Source: DATJLQ01 sp035509415 (GTDB lineage: Bacteria; Pseudomonadota; Alphaproteobacteria; JACZXZ01). From it: a stretch of 24,150 nt of DNA. The stretch spans positions 1 to 24,150 of the forward strand of contig DATJLQ010000058.1 in assembly GCA_035509415.1 (NCBI GenBank), read 5' to 3'. How positions within the stretch are numbered: the stretch's first letter is position 1; every line of letters starts with the position of its first letter. The position numbers were made by a program, and so were the translations under genes. The notes under the pieces are model-generated. The model did not search any database. It saw only the letters and a list, made by a program, of their open reading frames with translations, and had not been told where the DNA came from. Positions 22,400-24,150 of the stretch are shown here, one piece after another.

Positions 22400-23715
22400 T
22401 GTCCGCACCCATGACCGACACGAAGCCAGGCAAGTCCGAAGGCTCGACGGCGCCATATGTCGCTCGCCCCCAACCTCGGCGGGCGATCGTCGTCGGCGGC
22501 TCGCTGTGCGGGCTGTTTGCGGCGACCTTGCTGCACGGGGCCGGCTGGCGGGTCGACATCTACGAACGCTCGAGCGACGACCTTTCGGGCCGGGGCGCGG
22601 GCATCGTCACCCATCCGGAGCTGTTCGAGGTACTCAGACGCGCGGGCGTCCGAATAGGCGCCGAGATCGGCGTCGAGGTCCGCTCGCGGGTCACGTTCGC
22701 CCGCAACGGAGACCCGATCGGCGAATGGCCGCTGCGGCAGATTCTGACCGCCTGGGGTCGCCTATGGCGCCATCTGCGCGCGGTCTTCCCACCGGCGCAT
22801 TATCACTCGGGCGCGACGCTGACCGGGATAGAGCAGGACGAGCGCGGCGTGAGCGCTCACTTCGCCGACGGCACTGTCGAGGATGGCGATCTCCTCGTCG
22901 GCGCCGACGGAATTCGCTCTACGGTTCGGCGGATTTTTCTGCCTGAGGTCGGCCCCACATATGCCGGCTATGTCGCCTGGCGCGGCCTGGTCGAGGAGAT
23001 GGCGCTTGTCGAGGGCGTGCGCCGCGCGCTGTTCGAGCATCTCGCGTTCTGCCTGCCGCCGCGTGAGCAGATTCTCGGCTATCCCGTTGCGGGCGCCGAC
23101 GATGAAGTGAAACCCGGCCGACGCCGGTACAATTTCGTCTGGTATCGCCCGGCCGACGAAGTCCTGGATCTTCCCGGACTTCTGACCGACAGTTCGGGGC
23201 GGCTCCATCGCGATGGCATCCCGCCGAACATGGTGAGCCGGCATTTGCTCGATGCGCTGCGGGCGGATGCCGCGCGGCTGCTTGCACCACAATTCGAGGA
23301 AGTCGTGCGACTCACGGCGCAACCGTTCATCCAACCGATTTACGACCTCGAATCGCCGCGCATGTCGTTCGGCCGCGTCATTCTCCTGGGCGATGCGGCC
23401 TTCGTCGCACGACCCCATTGCGGAGTCGGCGTCACCAAGGCGGCGGGCGACGCGTTGTGCCTCGCGGACACGCTGCGCGACGGAACGCGGCCCATAGCGG
23501 CGGCCCTCGCGCAGGTCGAAACCGTGCGCTCGGCCTTCGGCCGGTCAATGGTTGCCCATGCGCGCCGTCTCGGTGCGTACATGCAAGCGCAGATCAAAGC
23601 CCCGGAAGACCGGATCATGGCCGAGCGCTATCGCTCGCCCGAGGCGGTTATGCGCGAGACGGCGATTCCTCTCCCGGAGATGGAACAGCGCATCCGCGCC
23701 CTGCTCGAGCCGTGA
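22399..23715 (+). CDS. Class A FAD-dependent monooxygenase (2,6-dihydroxypyridine hydroxylase-like)
   Basis: 438 residues. The FAD-binding start is AIVVGGSLCGLFAATLLHGAGWRVDIYERS, with a GGSLCG variant of GxGxxG (33-38) and ribose-binding Glu56. The DG motif is LLVGADGIRSTVRR (168-171), and the second FAD motif VILLGDAAFVARPHCGVG has GDAA at 331-334. The SGRGAGIVTHPELFEVLRRAG and ARPHCGVGVTKA elements recall 2,6-dihydroxypyridine 3-hydroxylase and related enzymes that hydroxylate activated N-heteroaromatic or phenolic rings with NAD(P)H and O2. The ATG at 22399 overlaps the TetR stop; ATG 22411 would remove four residues. It is the last gene of the plus-strand run. The family is secure; the substrate is inferred only from resemblance. 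Confidence 0.92.
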   Translation: MSAPMTDTKPGKSEGSTAPYVARPQPRRAIVVGGSLCGLFAATLLHGAGWRVDIYERSSDDLSGRGAGIVTHPELFEVLRRAGVRIGAEIGVEVRSRVTFARNGDPIGEWPLRQILTAWGRLWRHLRAVFPPAHYHSGATLTGIEQDERGVSAHFADGTVEDGDLLVGADGIRSTVRRIFLPEVGPTYAGYVAWRGLVEEMALVEGVRRALFEHLAFCLPPREQILGYPVAGADDEVKPGRRRYNFVWYRPADEVLDLPGLLTDSSGRLHRDGIPPNMVSRHLLDALRADAARLLAPQFEEVVRLTAQPFIQPIYDLESPRMSFGRVILLGDAAFVARPHCGVGVTKAAGDALCLADTLRDGTRPIAAALAQVETVRSAFGRSMVAHARRLGAYMQAQIKAPEDRIMAERYRSPEAVMRETAIPLPEMEQRIRALLEP

Positions 23716-23942
23716 AAGCGCGCGGCGGTCAATTGGATTATCGCTTTGTAATCAATGCGTTACGGATCGAATCGGATCGGAGCGAGCCGTGACGCGGCCG
23801 ACGGATCGGCTCAATCGAGCCAGAGTCGCGCCGGCAGTCCGGCAATCCAAATAAGTCTCCAAGAGCGCGAGCGCCACGACGATCCAAGCGCGAGCGCCGC
23901 TCTCTCGAGCCTCGAGACCGGTCACAATTTCGCTCTCGACCG

Positions 23943-24150
23943 TCATCCCCTCGATTGCAAGCGTTCCTGCTCGATCATCTTCCGTAAGATGCGCTTATAT
24001 CGGACCGGGCCGACGTCGACCGGCAGAATGACCGGAATTAAGGGAATTCGCGCGGAGTCGAGCACGCGTTGCTGCGCCTCGATCATCGGTGCGTCCTGTT
24101 CCAGAAAGGCGTAACGGCGCATCTTCGCGATGTGCTCTTGGATTTGGGTA
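23943..24150 (-). CDS. Rieske oxygenase (VanA-like), C-terminal fragment (cut by window edge)
   Basis: 68 codons plus TGA are visible on the minus strand, open to the window edge. The sequence HIAKMRRYAFLEQDAPMIEAQQ followed by a short linker and DVGPVRYKRILRKMIEQE matches the C-terminal helix pattern (EDxPMIEAQQ ... DAGPVRaRRlLrrlI) of vanillate O-demethylase-like and other alpha-only Rieske oxygenases (family knowledge, recalled). The Rieske and iron sites lie outside the window. It is convergent with the FAD monooxygenase, 227 bp away, and so belongs to a separate transcript. The call rests on a short segment. Confidence 0.7.
   Translation of the reverse strand, partial: TQIQEHIAKMRRYAFLEQDAPMIEAQQRVLDSARIPLIPVILPVDVGPVRYKRILRKMIEQERLQSRG

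Noticed and set aside
23903..23917. TCTCGAG-C-CTCGAGA inverted repeat between the convergent genes
   Set aside because: The one-base loop cannot form a good hairpin and there is no T-run, so I do not call a terminator.
23752..23946. 64-residue minus-strand frame overlapping the Rieske stop as ATGA
   Set aside because: It has one hydrophobic stretch (AWIVVALALLE) but no similarity I recognise and an uneven composition. The overlap alone is weak evidence.

Overview
This is a GC-rich stretch of bacterial chromosome (or large plasmid) packed with catabolic and transport genes. Gene style and recalled family resemblance (a D-tartrate-dehydratase-like enolase protein resembling the Bradyrhizobium enzyme, sulfonate-type ABC importers, FCD-type GntR regulator) suggest an alphaproteobacterium, perhaps Hyphomicrobiales or Rhodospirillales. 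This is inference: there is no rRNA or other marker gene. No tRNA, IS element, phage gene or CRISPR array was seen.

Region A (1-4509). A minus-strand operon of tightly spaced genes encodes a gentisate-1,2-dioxygenase-family bicupin, an LVIVD-repeat propeller protein, a RidA-family protein, a glutathione S-transferase and the start of an ABC ATPase cut by the left window edge. A GntR/FCD regulator (3790-4509) is divergent from it, and an 11-bp-arm palindrome lies between the two. The set fits ring cleavage of a hydroxylated aromatic acid, glutathione-dependent handling of the product, and removal of an enamine or imine by RidA.

Region B (4531-11784). All genes are on the minus strand: a GMC flavoprotein oxidoreductase, an acyl-CoA-dehydrogenase homologue that lacks the catalytic glutamate and looks like 3-sulfinopropanoyl-CoA desulfinase, a three-gene ABC importer (binding protein, permease, ATPase) of the nitrate/sulfonate/taurine class, and an SDR oxidoreductase. 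A 483-bp non-coding gap at 7641-8130 holds tandem repeats and a strong hairpin.

Region C (12310-23715). After a roughly 530-bp divergent regulatory region that is unusually AT-rich, a long plus-strand operon begins. Its order is: binding protein, permease, ATPase, second permease; a protein of three fused RidA domains; alpha and beta subunits of a Rieske dioxygenase; a VOC (glyoxalase-fold) protein; a D-tartrate-dehydratase-like enolase-superfamily enzyme; an alpha/beta hydrolase; a TetR regulator; and a class A FAD monooxygenase. Stop and start codons overlap at several junctions. The layout reads as uptake, dihydroxylation and monooxygenation, then ring-fission-product processing of one aromatic or N-heteroaromatic substrate. 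The substrate itself cannot be read from the sequence. No ferredoxin or reductase for the Rieske enzyme is in the window.

Region D (23943-24150). The right edge carries the C-terminus of a second Rieske oxygenase on the minus strand.

The most unusual object is the triple-RidA fusion at 15711-16988. RidA is normally a homotrimer of one-domain chains; here a trimer's worth of domains is in one chain, and only the middle domain keeps the canonical arginine.
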